Source of the DNA: Clostridia bacterium
GTDB taxonomy: Bacteria > Bacillota > Clostridia > Oscillospirales > Acutalibacteraceae
Assembly (NCBI GenBank): GCA_024404065.1
Contig: JAKSQR010000081.1
Span: forward strand, 1 to 7,025
Length of the DNA stretch: 7,025 nt
Direction of reading: 5' to 3'
The notes beneath the pieces are model-generated. The model saw only the letters and a list, made by a program, of their open reading frames with translations. It did not search any database and was not told the DNA's origin. Each line of letters begins with the position of its first letter. The first letter of the stretch is position 1. A program made the translations under genes and the position numbers. Shown here piece after piece: positions 1 through 6,557 of the stretch.

Positions 1-1
1 T

Positions 2-787
2 TTACCCAAGCATCATTCTGTCGTTGTCGAGGGCTTTGCCTGCTGCTTCCTTAAATTTGAGGAGCAGGTCATCAATGGTAAGCTTATCTCTTGCCTCTCC
101 GCTTTCATCAAAAATAATGTTACCATTATTCATCATAATTGTGCGGTTGCCAAGGTCAAGGGCAGATTGCATATTGTGGGTTATCATCATACAGGTCAGG
201 TTGTGCTCTGCCTGAATGCTTTGTGTAAGGTTAAGCACCTTTTCTGCAGTAGCAGGGTCAAGTGCTGCTGTATGCTCATCAAGGAGCAACAGTTTAGGTG
301 GGTTAATGGTTGCCATCATCAGGGTAAGTGCCTGACGCTGACCGCCTGAAAGAAGACCAACAGGGGAGTCCATTCTGTCCTCAAGTCCCATCTCAAGCAA
401 GGCAAGCTTCTCACGGAAGGCTGCTTTGTCCTTTTTGTTAATGGAGCTGAGCCAGCCACCATGACCTGCGGCAAGAGCCAAGTTTTCCTCAATGCTCATA
501 CCGGGGGCACTGCCCTTCATGGGGTCCTGAAAAAGTCTGCCAATCTCCCTTGCACGCTTGTGCTCAGAGAGCATTGTAATATCCTTACCATCAAGTATTA
601 TGTTGCCTGTGTCAGTAATAAATGAGCCGGCAATGGCATTGAAAAGGGTACTTTTACCAGCACCGTTAGCACCGATAATTGTAATGAAATCACCTTTGTT
701 TACCTGAAGAGAAAGGTCCTTTATAGCAGTTTTTGCATTAACTGTACCGGGGAAGAATGTTTTGGAAATATTATTGATTTTAAGCAT
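2..787 (-). CDS. ABC importer ATP-binding protein (TrpZ-like)
   Basis: A complete 261-residue cytoplasmic ATPase that would power the importer encoded by the two genes before it. All nucleotide-binding motifs are visible: Walker A GANGAGKST at residues 39-47, Q-loop Gln87, signature LSGGQ at 146-150, Walker B LLLLDE ending at Glu171, D-loop ALD at 175-177 and switch His204 in MMITHNM. Length is normal for a single-domain ATPase, and the stop codon lies at positions 2-4, so the gene is whole. The ATG at 785-787 overlaps the permease stop by one base (TAATG on the coding strand), which implies translational coupling. A purine-rich ribosome binding site (AAAGGGGGA) lies about 7 bases upstream, inside the permease 3' end. 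Family knowledge: ATPases paired with PF04392 binding proteins resemble branched-chain amino acid importer ATPases. Enzyme class is certain; the substrate is unknown. Confidence 0.95.
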   Translation of the reverse strand: MLKINNISKTFFPGTVNAKTAIKDLSLQVNKGDFITIIGANGAGKSTLFNAIAGSFITDTGNIILDGKDITMLSEHKRAREIGRLFQDPMKGSAPGMSIEENLALAAGHGGWLSSINKKDKAAFREKLALLEMGLEDRMDSPVGLLSGGQRQALTLMMATINPPKLLLLDEHTAALDPATAEKVLNLTQSIQAEHNLTCMMITHNMQSALDLGNRTIMMNNGNIIFDESGEARDKLTIDDLLLKFKEAAGKALDNDRMMLG

Positions 788-1719
788 TATGCTTCCCCCT
801 TTCCGAAGCGGACCTTAAGTGTGCGCTTAAATATGGGGAATTGCTCCTTAAGATAGGGGCCTGCAATGGCAATAATAACAATAACAGATGATATGAGTTT
901 AAGCATAAATGCAGGCATATCAAATCTTAATGCTATTGTATATACAAGCCTGAATACAAATGAGCCAAGCACTACGCCGATTGCCCTTACAGGGATTTTA
1001 CCCTTACCCATAAATGCACCGCCGATAAGCAGTGAAGCAAGGGCAACTGTAACCATGCCTGTGCCTATATCAATATTTACGCTCTTGTTATATTCTGCAA
1101 GAAGGCAGCCTGAAAGGCCTGTAAATGCGTTAGCAATACATAAGCCCACAATAGTTGTAAATACAGGGTTTATAGATGAGGACTTAACCATTTCAGGGTT
1201 GTTGCCTGTAGCTCTGATTGCAAGGCCAAGCTTTGTGCGAAGGAACAAGCTTAAAAATACTACTACAAGAATCACTGCAATAAGTGCAACAAAAAGTGCG
1301 GAGTATTTTTTTATCGCTGTATTCTCAAGCAGGGCGTTCATTTTTGTAAACACAGTATCAGTTCTGTTCATATTAAGCAGAGAGGAGTTACCCATAACTG
1401 CAATATTTATAGAGTAAAGACCCGTGTTTACTATGATACCTGCAAGCAGGCTGTTAATACCCATTTTAGTCTGAAGTATTGCGGTAATAAAGCCGGAGAG
1501 CATACCTGCACCCATAGCAGCAGGAATAGCAAGATATGGGTGACCTGATATAGCTACCACAGCGCCAACTGCTGCACCTAATGTGAAGCAACCATCTGTT
1601 GAAAGGTCGCACACATTAAGCATAGAGTAGCTTAAAAATAGCGCAAGTACTGTAAGTGAGCTGATAAGTCCCAGCTCAAGGGCGTTCTGCCCAAGGTTTA
1701 AAATAGTGGAAAAAGACAT
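787..1719 (-). CDS. ABC importer permease (BPD_transp_2 / TrpY-like)
   Basis: A 310-residue, very hydrophobic integral membrane protein that would form the channel of the importer. It looks like PF02653 (LivH-type permeases). The sequence DLSTDGCFTLGAA at residues 38-50 is the characteristic early loop of the subgroup that travels with PF04392 binding proteins. A late segment LLIGGAFMGKGKIP precedes the last membrane helices, and the protein ends in a short basic cytoplasmic tail. I estimate 8-10 membrane segments by eye. It starts 5 bases after the binding-protein stop and overlaps the ATPase start by one base, so the three genes form one operon. No convincing Shine-Dalgarno motif sits at the usual distance from its ATG (AGAAAG is about 15 bases away), so translation may depend on re-initiation from the upstream gene. 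The family is clear; the transported compound is not. Confidence 0.93.
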   Translation of the reverse strand: MSFSTILNLGQNALELGLISSLTVLALFLSYSMLNVCDLSTDGCFTLGAAVGAVVAISGHPYLAIPAAMGAGMLSGFITAILQTKMGINSLLAGIIVNTGLYSINIAVMGNSSLLNMNRTDTVFTKMNALLENTAIKKYSALFVALIAVILVVVFLSLFLRTKLGLAIRATGNNPEMVKSSSINPVFTTIVGLCIANAFTGLSGCLLAEYNKSVNIDIGTGMVTVALASLLIGGAFMGKGKIPVRAIGVVLGSFVFRLVYTIALRFDMPAFMLKLISSVIVIIAIAGPYLKEQFPIFKRTLKVRFGKGEA

Positions 1720-1724
1720 ATCAA

Positions 1725-2765
1725 TTAAAAGCTTTCTGCAGTTTCAATAGGCTTAACCTGTGTGCAGTAGGGGCCGAATGCTTGAGCAACAATGTCATAG
1801 TCAAGACCCATTACAGCGCATACATCAGTGTTTACTGTTGCAGTACCATTATCAAATGTTCTTACAGGCATAGTAGCGGGCTCAATACCATCAATAAGAA
1901 TGCCTGCTACCATTTCAGCGGATTCAACGCCGAGGTTTGCATAGTCAACACCATAGCCGCAGAATGCACCGTTAAGTGCGAAGGAGTCAGCACCTGCGAA
2001 GTGCTTAACGCCTGCGTTTGCGAACATTTCATAAATTGAAAGCTCTGCAGTCATAACAGTATTATCTGAGGGAGTGAATACGCTCTTAACACCTGCGTCA
2101 ATAAGTGCCTGTGCTGCAAGGCTTATTTCGTTTACGTTTGTACCAGTTTTTTCAATGTACTTAATGCCCTTGCTGTCAAGGAATTCCTTAGCCTGAGCAA
2201 TAGCTGTTGTGGATGAATCCTGACCTGCGTCGTAAAGAAGACCAACGGTTTCAGTCTTTTCGTCAGCAGCAAGGATAAGGTTCATAATAGCGGTTGTATC
2301 AAGGTAGTCTGATGTGCCTGTGATGTTTGCGCCGGGAGCCTCAAGTGAATCTACAAGACCTACTGAGAGAGGGTCAGAAACAGCAGCAAATACTACAGGG
2401 ATATCAGTTGTAGCGCTCTGCATAGCCATAGCTACGGGAGTTGCAATACCTACCATAAGGTCAACATCATCAGCAATGAAGTTTGCAATAATCTGTGAAA
2501 GTACGTTTGCGTCAGCATTGCAGTTGTCTTCTTTAATGTCAAATGTTACATTCTTTTCTTTGCCTATAAGTTCAAGCTGAGATTTGATGTTTGCAACAAT
2601 CTGATTAAGTGAAGCATCATCTACATAGTTGCAGATGCCTACCTTAAAGGTCTTTGCAGTTGCTTCAGTGTCATTGTTTTCGCCGTTGTCAGTAGTTTTG
2701 CCACATGCAGCAAAGCAGCATACAACAAGCATAAGTGCGGTAATAATAGCTATTATTTTCTTCAT
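1725..2765 (-). CDS. ABC importer substrate-binding lipoprotein (PF04392, TrpX-like)
   Basis: A 346-residue extracellular lipoprotein that would capture the substrate for the importer. Residues 1-20 are a type II signal peptide (MKKIIAIITALML...) with a lipobox FAAC, so Cys21 is the likely lipid anchor; Cys16 and Cys17 are less fitting alternatives. A Thr/Asn/Glu-rich linker follows, then a two-lobed binding fold beginning at FKVGICNYVDD. Features typical of the ABC_sub_bind family are present: an early GI(A/C)xPVA-like segment (VGIATPVAMAMQ), AAVSDPLSVGLV, and GTSDYLD. Characterised relatives import tryptophan or other aromatic amino acids in streptococci, but many clostridial members are uncharacterised, so the substrate is inferred only loosely. 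It is the first gene of the operon. The ATG is supported by GAAAGGA at 2776-2782, 10 bases upstream, and by the signal peptide starting immediately. Confidence 0.94.
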   Translation of the reverse strand: MKKIIAIITALMLVVCCFAACGKTTDNGENNDTEATAKTFKVGICNYVDDASLNQIVANIKSQLELIGKEKNVTFDIKEDNCNADANVLSQIIANFIADDVDLMVGIATPVAMAMQSATTDIPVVFAAVSDPLSVGLVDSLEAPGANITGTSDYLDTTAIMNLILAADEKTETVGLLYDAGQDSSTTAIAQAKEFLDSKGIKYIEKTGTNVNEISLAAQALIDAGVKSVFTPSDNTVMTAELSIYEMFANAGVKHFAGADSFALNGAFCGYGVDYANLGVESAEMVAGILIDGIEPATMPVRTFDNGTATVNTDVCAVMGLDYDIVAQAFGPYCTQVKPIETAESF

Positions 2766-2799
2766 AAAGGGTCAATCCTTTCAAAAAAATTATGCACAA

Positions 2800-2828
2800 A
2801 TATTATCACAATACTATTATAGTGTCAA
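2800..2828 (-). promoter_or_regulatory. Promoter of the ABC importer operon
   Basis: On the minus strand a perfect -35 box TTGACA (plus coordinates 2823-2828) is followed after 17 bases by TAATAT (2800-2805), preceded by TG one base upstream, giving an extended -10. Transcription should start near 2793, leaving a leader of only about 28 bases. An 11-base inverted repeat, ACTAT-T-ATAGT (2813-2823), lies in the spacer and touches the -35 box, so a repressor could bind there. The promoter is read directly from the sequence; its regulation is inference. Confidence 0.85.
2813..2823. promoter_or_regulatory. Candidate operator: 11-bp inverted repeat
   Basis: ACTAT-T-ATAGT is a perfect inverted repeat with a 1-base centre, placed between the -35 and -10 boxes of the ABC operon promoter. 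A partly similar stretch (AATACTAATAGACT, 2862-2875) lies just after the -10 box of the divergent gene. In such AT-rich DNA a short palindrome can arise by chance, so this is a weak call based on its position. Confidence 0.3.
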
Positions 2829-2836
2829 ATTTTTAT

Positions 2837-2864
2837 TTGATTTTTTATTTTAATGTGTTAAAAT
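2837..2864 (+). promoter_or_regulatory. Promoter of the YczE/YitT-like membrane protein gene
   Basis: The -35 box TTGATT (2837-2842) is followed after 16 bases by TAAAAT (2859-2864), with TG at 2856-2857 forming an extended -10. It lies back-to-back with the ABC operon promoter; only 8 bases separate the two -35 boxes. Transcription should start near 2871, giving a leader of about 35 bases. The two polymerases would compete or share a regulator if one binds here. Confidence 0.75.
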
Positions 2865-2905
2865 ACTAATAGACTAAAGTGACTTATTGTTACAGGAGAG
2901 TTAGA

Positions 2906-3625
2906 ATGAAGAAAAAATCTACATATTGGGCATACAGAATTGTTTTATACTTGTTTGGGCTTGCTCTGCTTGCAGCAGGTATTGTGCTAAGCAAAAAAAT
3001 CAGCCTTGGCATTTCGCCTATTGTATCGGTTGCTGACTGTGCTTCTCAGCTGCTTATAGGTAAAATAAGCTGGCTTAACCTTGCTAATGCAACCCTTGTG
3101 GAGTATATTATTTTTGTAATTGTGGAGATGATTATACACACCATCAGGAAGCAATATAAAGAGATTCCATTTGATGCTATGCAGATTGTAGTAAGCCTTG
3201 TATTTACACAGTGCATGACCGTATTTGATGTTATACCTTCATTTACAGGCGAGAGCCTTCAGGGCACATTTTATGCTACAATGGCAGGCAGGCTTATATT
3301 TCTGATTATTGCAGTTATTCTTACAGGCACAGGCGTTTCAATTGCCCTTAGTACAAGATTAGTGCCAAACCCAGGTGACGGCATTGTAAGAGCAATTTCA
3401 GAGTGTATTAAAAAATCTGTTGGTCTTACCAAAAATATTTTTGATATTTCCTGCGTTACAGTTTCTACCGTAGTAGGTCTTATTTTCACTCACAGCCTTG
3501 TAAGTGTAGGTATAGGCACAGTAGTTGCCATGATAGGTGTAGGCAGGGTAGTTGCCTTAGTAAACAAGCTTTGCAAAAAGCAGATAGAAAAGCTTTGTGG
3601 CTACGAAGAAAAAACCGCTGATTAA
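2906..3625 (+). CDS. YczE/YitT-like integral membrane protein (DUF6198 type)
   Basis: A 239-residue membrane protein of unknown function. After the basic start MKKK, hydrophobic segments can be seen near residues 10-29, 62-80, 90-110, 127-147, 178-198 and 200-222, so about five or six helices. Motifs recalled from the YczE/YyaS group are LGISPI after the first helix and the loop STRLVPNPGDGIVRAIS before the fifth, followed by KNIFDIS. Relatives are widespread in Firmicutes and are usually annotated only as membrane proteins; no transport substrate is established. The ATG at 2906 is chosen because AGGAG (2894-2898) lies 7 bases upstream. An in-frame GTG at 2879 would lie between promoter and ribosome binding site and adds nine non-conserved-looking residues. 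It is monocistronic, with its own promoter and a terminator overlapping its stop. Family call is fairly sure; function unknown. Confidence 0.85.
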   Translation: MKKKSTYWAYRIVLYLFGLALLAAGIVLSKKISLGISPIVSVADCASQLLIGKISWLNLANATLVEYIIFVIVEMIIHTIRKQYKEIPFDAMQIVVSLVFTQCMTVFDVIPSFTGESLQGTFYATMAGRLIFLIIAVILTGTGVSIALSTRLVPNPGDGIVRAISECIKKSVGLTKNIFDISCVTVSTVVGLIFTHSLVSVGIGTVVAMIGVGRVVALVNKLCKKQIEKLCGYEEKTAD

Positions 3626-3638
3626 CCCAGCGGTTTTT
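3610..3638 (+). terminator. Intrinsic terminator overlapping the stop codon of the YczE/YitT-like gene
   Basis: An 11-bp perfect stem (3610-3620 with 3628-3638) encloses a 7-base loop. The core is CCGCTG/CAGCGG, flanked by A5 on the left and T5 on the right, followed by a further T-rich tail. The left arm encodes the last codons of the gene and the TAA lies in the loop. The A/T symmetry means it could also stop minus-strand transcription, although no minus-strand gene needs it here. Confidence 0.9.
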
Positions 3639-3661
3639 ATCATTTTTTGGTGCTGTAATAA

Positions 3662-3690
3662 TTGACAAAGCCCTGTGTAAGCTTTATAAT
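3662..3690 (+). promoter_or_regulatory. Perfect consensus sigma-A promoter of the zinc-ribbon membrane protein
   Basis: TTGACA (3662-3667), a 17-base spacer and TATAAT (3685-3690) match the consensus at all twelve positions with ideal spacing. Transcription should start near 3697, giving a leader of about 34 bases before the ATG at 3731. No palindrome is apparent in or around the boxes, which suggests strong and probably constitutive expression, unless an activator-independent repressor acts elsewhere. Confidence 0.93.
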
Positions 3691-3718
3691 TTTATGCGTA
3701 AAAATCAGATTGCAGAAT

Positions 3719-3723
3719 GGAGG
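3719..3723 (+). promoter_or_regulatory. Ribosome binding site fixing the zinc-ribbon protein start
   Basis: GGAGG lies 7 bases before the ATG at 3731. It decides the start: the reading frame stays open upstream to 3662, but that extension would begin at a TTG that is itself the -35 box, upstream of the transcription start. Confidence 0.9.
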
Positions 3724-3730
3724 AATAAAT

Positions 3731-5629
3731 ATGGCATTTTGCGAAAACTGTGGTAAAAAGCTTGAAACAGATGATAAATACTGTGAGGACTGCGCAAAGG
3801 AGCTTGAAACTGCTGAAGAAACAGCAACAGCAGCTCCACAAACCGAAGAAAAGCCAGTCAAAAAGCACCCCATCATTAACCTCAGAAAAATCGGTATTAT
3901 AGCAGGTGCAATTATAATCGTAGCAGCAATTATCGCTATTGTTATCGCCTGCCTTTCAGGTAAGGATACAAACGAAAATTATGCACTTTATGTTCAGGAT
4001 AATGAGCTTTATTATACTGATACAGAAGGTGATACTCAGCGTGTATCAACCAATCTTTTTGATTGCAGTGACCCCGAAGCTTTATATCTTGCTTCATGGA
4101 CATATCTTTCAGAGGATGGCAAAACTCTGTTTTATCCCGACAAAATTACTGATGGTGATGCGGATTCAGCACCCCTTTATTGCCGCAAGATAGGCAAAGA
4201 GGGCAGTGAAAAGAAAATTGCTGACGATGTAGTGCTTTATGCTGTAAACAAAAAGGCAAAGCTTGTCACTTATATTAACGACGAGGGTGAGCTTTATCAG
4301 TACAACATAAAAAAGGATAGTAAAGATAAGCTTGCAACAGATGTTAAGCAGTTTTATGTTACTGAAGATGGCAAAAAAATTGCCTGGTATAACAGCGACT
4401 CTGAAATTACCGTAAAGGAAGGCAAATCAGAAAAGCTTATTGAGGCTAAGGCTGACAGCGCTCCCTATTTCAGCAGAGACCTTAACACAGCGTATTATTT
4501 AAGCGAAGGCTCTCTTTGTAAAATTGCTGACGGCAGCGAAAAGGTTACCATAGCAAAGGATGTACATTCCGTTCTTAAAATCTATCCCGAAACAAACGAA
4601 ATTTACTATGTAACTGAGCAGGAAAATACCCTTATGCTCAAGGATTTTGTAAATGACGATAAAAAAGAGGATGACGCAGATGCAAAGAAGCCTCTTATGA
4701 CTGATTTTACATCTATCAAGGATTACGGCAAGGCAGCTGAAGATTATCTCAATGTTCAGGCAAGAAACTCTATAAGAGAATCTCTTGAGGAGGCTACTCT
4801 CAGAACTCCTGTCTACACCCTTTACTACTACGACGGCAGCAACAGTAACGCAATTACAGACAGCTACCTTTCAGGTTACACTCACACTGCAGGTGATAAG
4901 GCAGTTATCACTTATGCAGCATATAAAACTGATAAGGTTGAAAAGGTAAAGCTCTCTGATTATAAGACCTTTGCAAAGCTTAAAATTGCAGTAAGCGTAG
5001 CTATTACAGATGCTTCAGAAATGTATGTTGCAGCACAGGAAAAGGCTCAGGTAACCGCTGCTCCTGTAAGCGGAAAAGCTTCTGGCATAACAAATGACGG
5101 CTCAGCATATTATTACCTTGATGAAAAGGGTAACATGTATAAAGTAGGCTTTGAAAACGGTGTTCCCACAGCCGCTGAGAAATGCGACTCAGAGGTATAT
5201 AACTTTGAGCTTTTCGGTGATAAGGTTGTAGTATATAAGCAGGCAGGTGATAATAACCTTGACCTGTATATTGATGGCAAAAAGCTTGATACCGTCGATT
5301 TAGCACAGAAGGTTACATACAATGAGTATGCTGATATAATTACTTACTACACAGGTTGGAGCAAGGAAACAAGCACAGGCACCCTTAATGTATATCAGAA
5401 TGGCAAGGCAAGAAAGGTTGCTGACGGCGTACATTCCTGCACAGTTATTCCTAACGGCAAGGTGCTTTATATTGCAGATTATACCGATAAATACGGCAAG
5501 GGCGCACTTTACATCAGCAAGGGTAAAAAGTCCGAAAAGTCTGCAGACGATGTAAGCAACATAATACCACCATACAGCGTATTTGATGAGTATTACAGAG
5601 GCTCCTTCAGCGCACTTTACAATTTATAA
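3731..5629 (+). CDS. Membrane-anchored zinc-ribbon protein with extracellular propeller-like domain
   Basis: A 632-residue single-pass membrane protein of unknown function. Residues 4-21 form a zinc ribbon with two Cys-x-x-Cys pairs (Cys4/Cys7 and Cys18/Cys21), as in the zinc_ribbon_2 family. A Glu/Ala/Thr-rich linker and a basic patch (KPVKKH, LRK) precede one membrane helix at about 54-75. The basic patch places the ribbon in the cytoplasm and residues 79-632 outside. The outer part has repeats of about 37 residues beginning near 163 (IADDV), 201 (LATDV), 237 and 274 (IAKDV), each with an aromatic strand such as KLVTYI, KKIAWY, TAYYL and EIYYV. Similar units recur at about 450-632 (VADGV at 563, SADDV at 604). 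This pattern suggests beta-propeller blades, interrupted by an acidic linker (about 308-320) and a partly helical insert. Sensing or cell-envelope binding is possible but unproven. The gene is monocistronic. Confidence 0.85.
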   Translation: MAFCENCGKKLETDDKYCEDCAKELETAEETATAAPQTEEKPVKKHPIINLRKIGIIAGAIIIVAAIIAIVIACLSGKDTNENYALYVQDNELYYTDTEGDTQRVSTNLFDCSDPEALYLASWTYLSEDGKTLFYPDKITDGDADSAPLYCRKIGKEGSEKKIADDVVLYAVNKKAKLVTYINDEGELYQYNIKKDSKDKLATDVKQFYVTEDGKKIAWYNSDSEITVKEGKSEKLIEAKADSAPYFSRDLNTAYYLSEGSLCKIADGSEKVTIAKDVHSVLKIYPETNEIYYVTEQENTLMLKDFVNDDKKEDDADAKKPLMTDFTSIKDYGKAAEDYLNVQARNSIRESLEEATLRTPVYTLYYYDGSNSNAITDSYLSGYTHTAGDKAVITYAAYKTDKVEKVKLSDYKTFAKLKIAVSVAITDASEMYVAAQEKAQVTAAPVSGKASGITNDGSAYYYLDEKGNMYKVGFENGVPTAAEKCDSEVYNFELFGDKVVVYKQAGDNNLDLYIDGKKLDTVDLAQKVTYNEYADIITYYTGWSKETSTGTLNVYQNGKARKVADGVHSCTVIPNGKVLYIADYTDKYGKGALYISKGKKSEKSADDVSNIIPPYSVFDEYYRGSFSALYNL

Positions 5630-5634
5630 AAATC

Positions 5635-5663
5635 AAACCGCTTCTCATAAAGGGAAGCGGTTT
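5635..5663. terminator. Bidirectional terminator between convergent genes
   Basis: A 10-bp perfect stem (5635-5644 with 5654-5663), extended inward by a T-G wobble and a C-G pair, leaves a 5-base loop. The core is ACCGCTTC/GAAGCGGT. On the plus strand it ends in five T residues after the zinc-ribbon gene. On the minus strand it is followed by TTTGATTTTTAT, so it can also terminate the ADP-ribosylglycohydrolase gene, whose stop lies 13 bases away. Confidence 0.9.
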
Positions 5664-5675
5664 TTGCTATGCTTA

Positions 5676-6467
5676 TTACTTGCTCATATATTCAGCAGTA
5701 AAGTCATTTACTACCTCTTTCATTTCGTCTGTGAGGAAGTAGCTTATCTGCTCCTTGAATTTTTCAGGTATGCCAAAATATGCTTCGGCAATAGCACCTG
5801 CCATAGCGGCTGTTGTGTCACAGTCACCGCCGATTGAAATGCAGTTTCTGACAGCATCTTCAAAATCTGTTGCCTCAAAGAAGCACTCAAGTGCCTGAGG
5901 CACACTGCCCATACAGCTTACATCAAAGCTGTAATAAGGTCTTATCTGGTCTACGGTAAAATCAATCTTGTAGTAGTTATCAGTGATGTAATTTTTTATT
6001 TCATCCTGAGTCTTACCCACTCTTGCAAGGTAAATGGCAGCGGCAACAGCCTTTGCACCTTTTATTCCCTCAGGGTGGTTGTGAGTAACAGCTGCGCTTC
6101 TTTCTGCAAGTGCTTCTGCCTCTTCAAGTGAATTTGCTGCAAAACCGCAGGGGCTTACCCTCATTGCAGAGCCGTTACCCCAGCTGTTGTAGGGCTCTCT
6201 GTTATTTCCAAGCACCCATCTGTAAAAAGTTCCGCCATAGCCTGCATTTGGGTAATGCTTGCCGTAGTATTTCATACAGTCAATAAGCTGATTTTCAAAG
6301 TCTGTGTAGTCACCTTTGCAGTTAAGTATAGCCTTTGCCACAGCAACAGTCATTACGGAGTCATCAGTAAACTCATTCCTTCCGGTAAGAAATTCAAAAT
6401 CCTTTGTTTTGATATTGTCAAACTCATATACTGAGCCTACAGTATCGCCAATAATTGCACCTAACAT
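5676..6467 (-). CDS. ADP-ribosylglycohydrolase family protein (DraG-like)
   Basis: A 263-residue cytoplasmic enzyme of the PF03747 family. Members remove ADP-ribose from proteins or related ADP-ribosylated molecules using two metal ions (usually magnesium or manganese). Metal-ligand motifs are intact: GAIIGDTVGSVYE at residues 3-15, TDDS at 34-37, and GGDCDTTAAMAGA at 213-225, where Asp215, Asp217 and Thr218 match the C-terminal ligand motif. The family segments NGSAMR (98-103) and THNHPEG (128-134) are also present. Cys216 replaces the more usual Thr or Ser, probably without loss of metal binding. The length suits the compact bacterial and phage-type members. The ATG is supported by AGGAGGT at 6474-6480, 6 bases upstream. 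No ADP-ribosyltransferase or macrodomain gene is next to it, so its target is unknown. It is convergent with the zinc-ribbon gene and is separated from the upstream gene by a terminator. Confidence 0.93.
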   Translation of the reverse strand: MLGAIIGDTVGSVYEFDNIKTKDFEFLTGRNEFTDDSVMTVAVAKAILNCKGDYTDFENQLIDCMKYYGKHYPNAGYGGTFYRWVLGNNREPYNSWGNGSAMRVSPCGFAANSLEEAEALAERSAAVTHNHPEGIKGAKAVAAAIYLARVGKTQDEIKNYITDNYYKIDFTVDQIRPYYSFDVSCMGSVPQALECFFEATDFEDAVRNCISIGGDCDTTAAMAGAIAEAYFGIPEKFKEQISYFLTDEMKEVVNDFTAEYMSK

Positions 6468-6497
6468 TTCGGTACCTCCTTGTTATTTGATGGCTAA

Positions 6498-6514
6498 AGT
6501 ATACTGCAGTAAAC
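6498..6514 (-). promoter_or_regulatory. Candidate promoter/operator of the ADP-ribosylglycohydrolase gene
   Basis: On the minus strand TATACT (plus 6498-6503) is a good -10 box, but the -35 position 17 bases upstream reads ACCACA, only half matching consensus. A 16-base palindrome with one mismatched pair (6499-6514; perfect core TACTGCAGTA at 6502-6511) covers the -10 box. A weak -35 combined with a palindrome over the -10 suggests a regulated promoter. This is inferred from position only; I do not recognise the regulator. Confidence 0.45.
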
Positions 6515-6557
6515 AGTGTCTGTGGTCGCTTTGAATGCGACAAATAAATCTTTTTGC

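Noticed and set aside
866..1417. A 183-codon open frame on the plus strand opposite the permease gene
   Set aside because: It lies wholly antisense to a well-supported permease, has no ribosome binding site and no recognisable family.
2879..2905. An upstream GTG start for the YczE/YitT-like protein
   Set aside because: It precedes the AGGAG site that fits the ATG at 2906, and lies only about 8 bases after the predicted transcription start.
2766..2905. Riboswitch, T-box or small RNA in the divergent gap
   Set aside because: The 140-base gap is filled by two promoters and short leaders; no conserved structured element fits.
3640..3876. A minus-strand open frame across the zinc-ribbon promoter and N-terminus
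   Set aside because: It runs antisense through a perfect plus-strand promoter and the zinc ribbon codons; no ribosome binding site or homology is apparent.
5004..5322. Two overlapping open frames (100 and 69 codons) on the minus strand inside the zinc-ribbon gene
   Set aside because: Both are antisense to the repeat-bearing coding frame, with low-complexity composition and no start signals.
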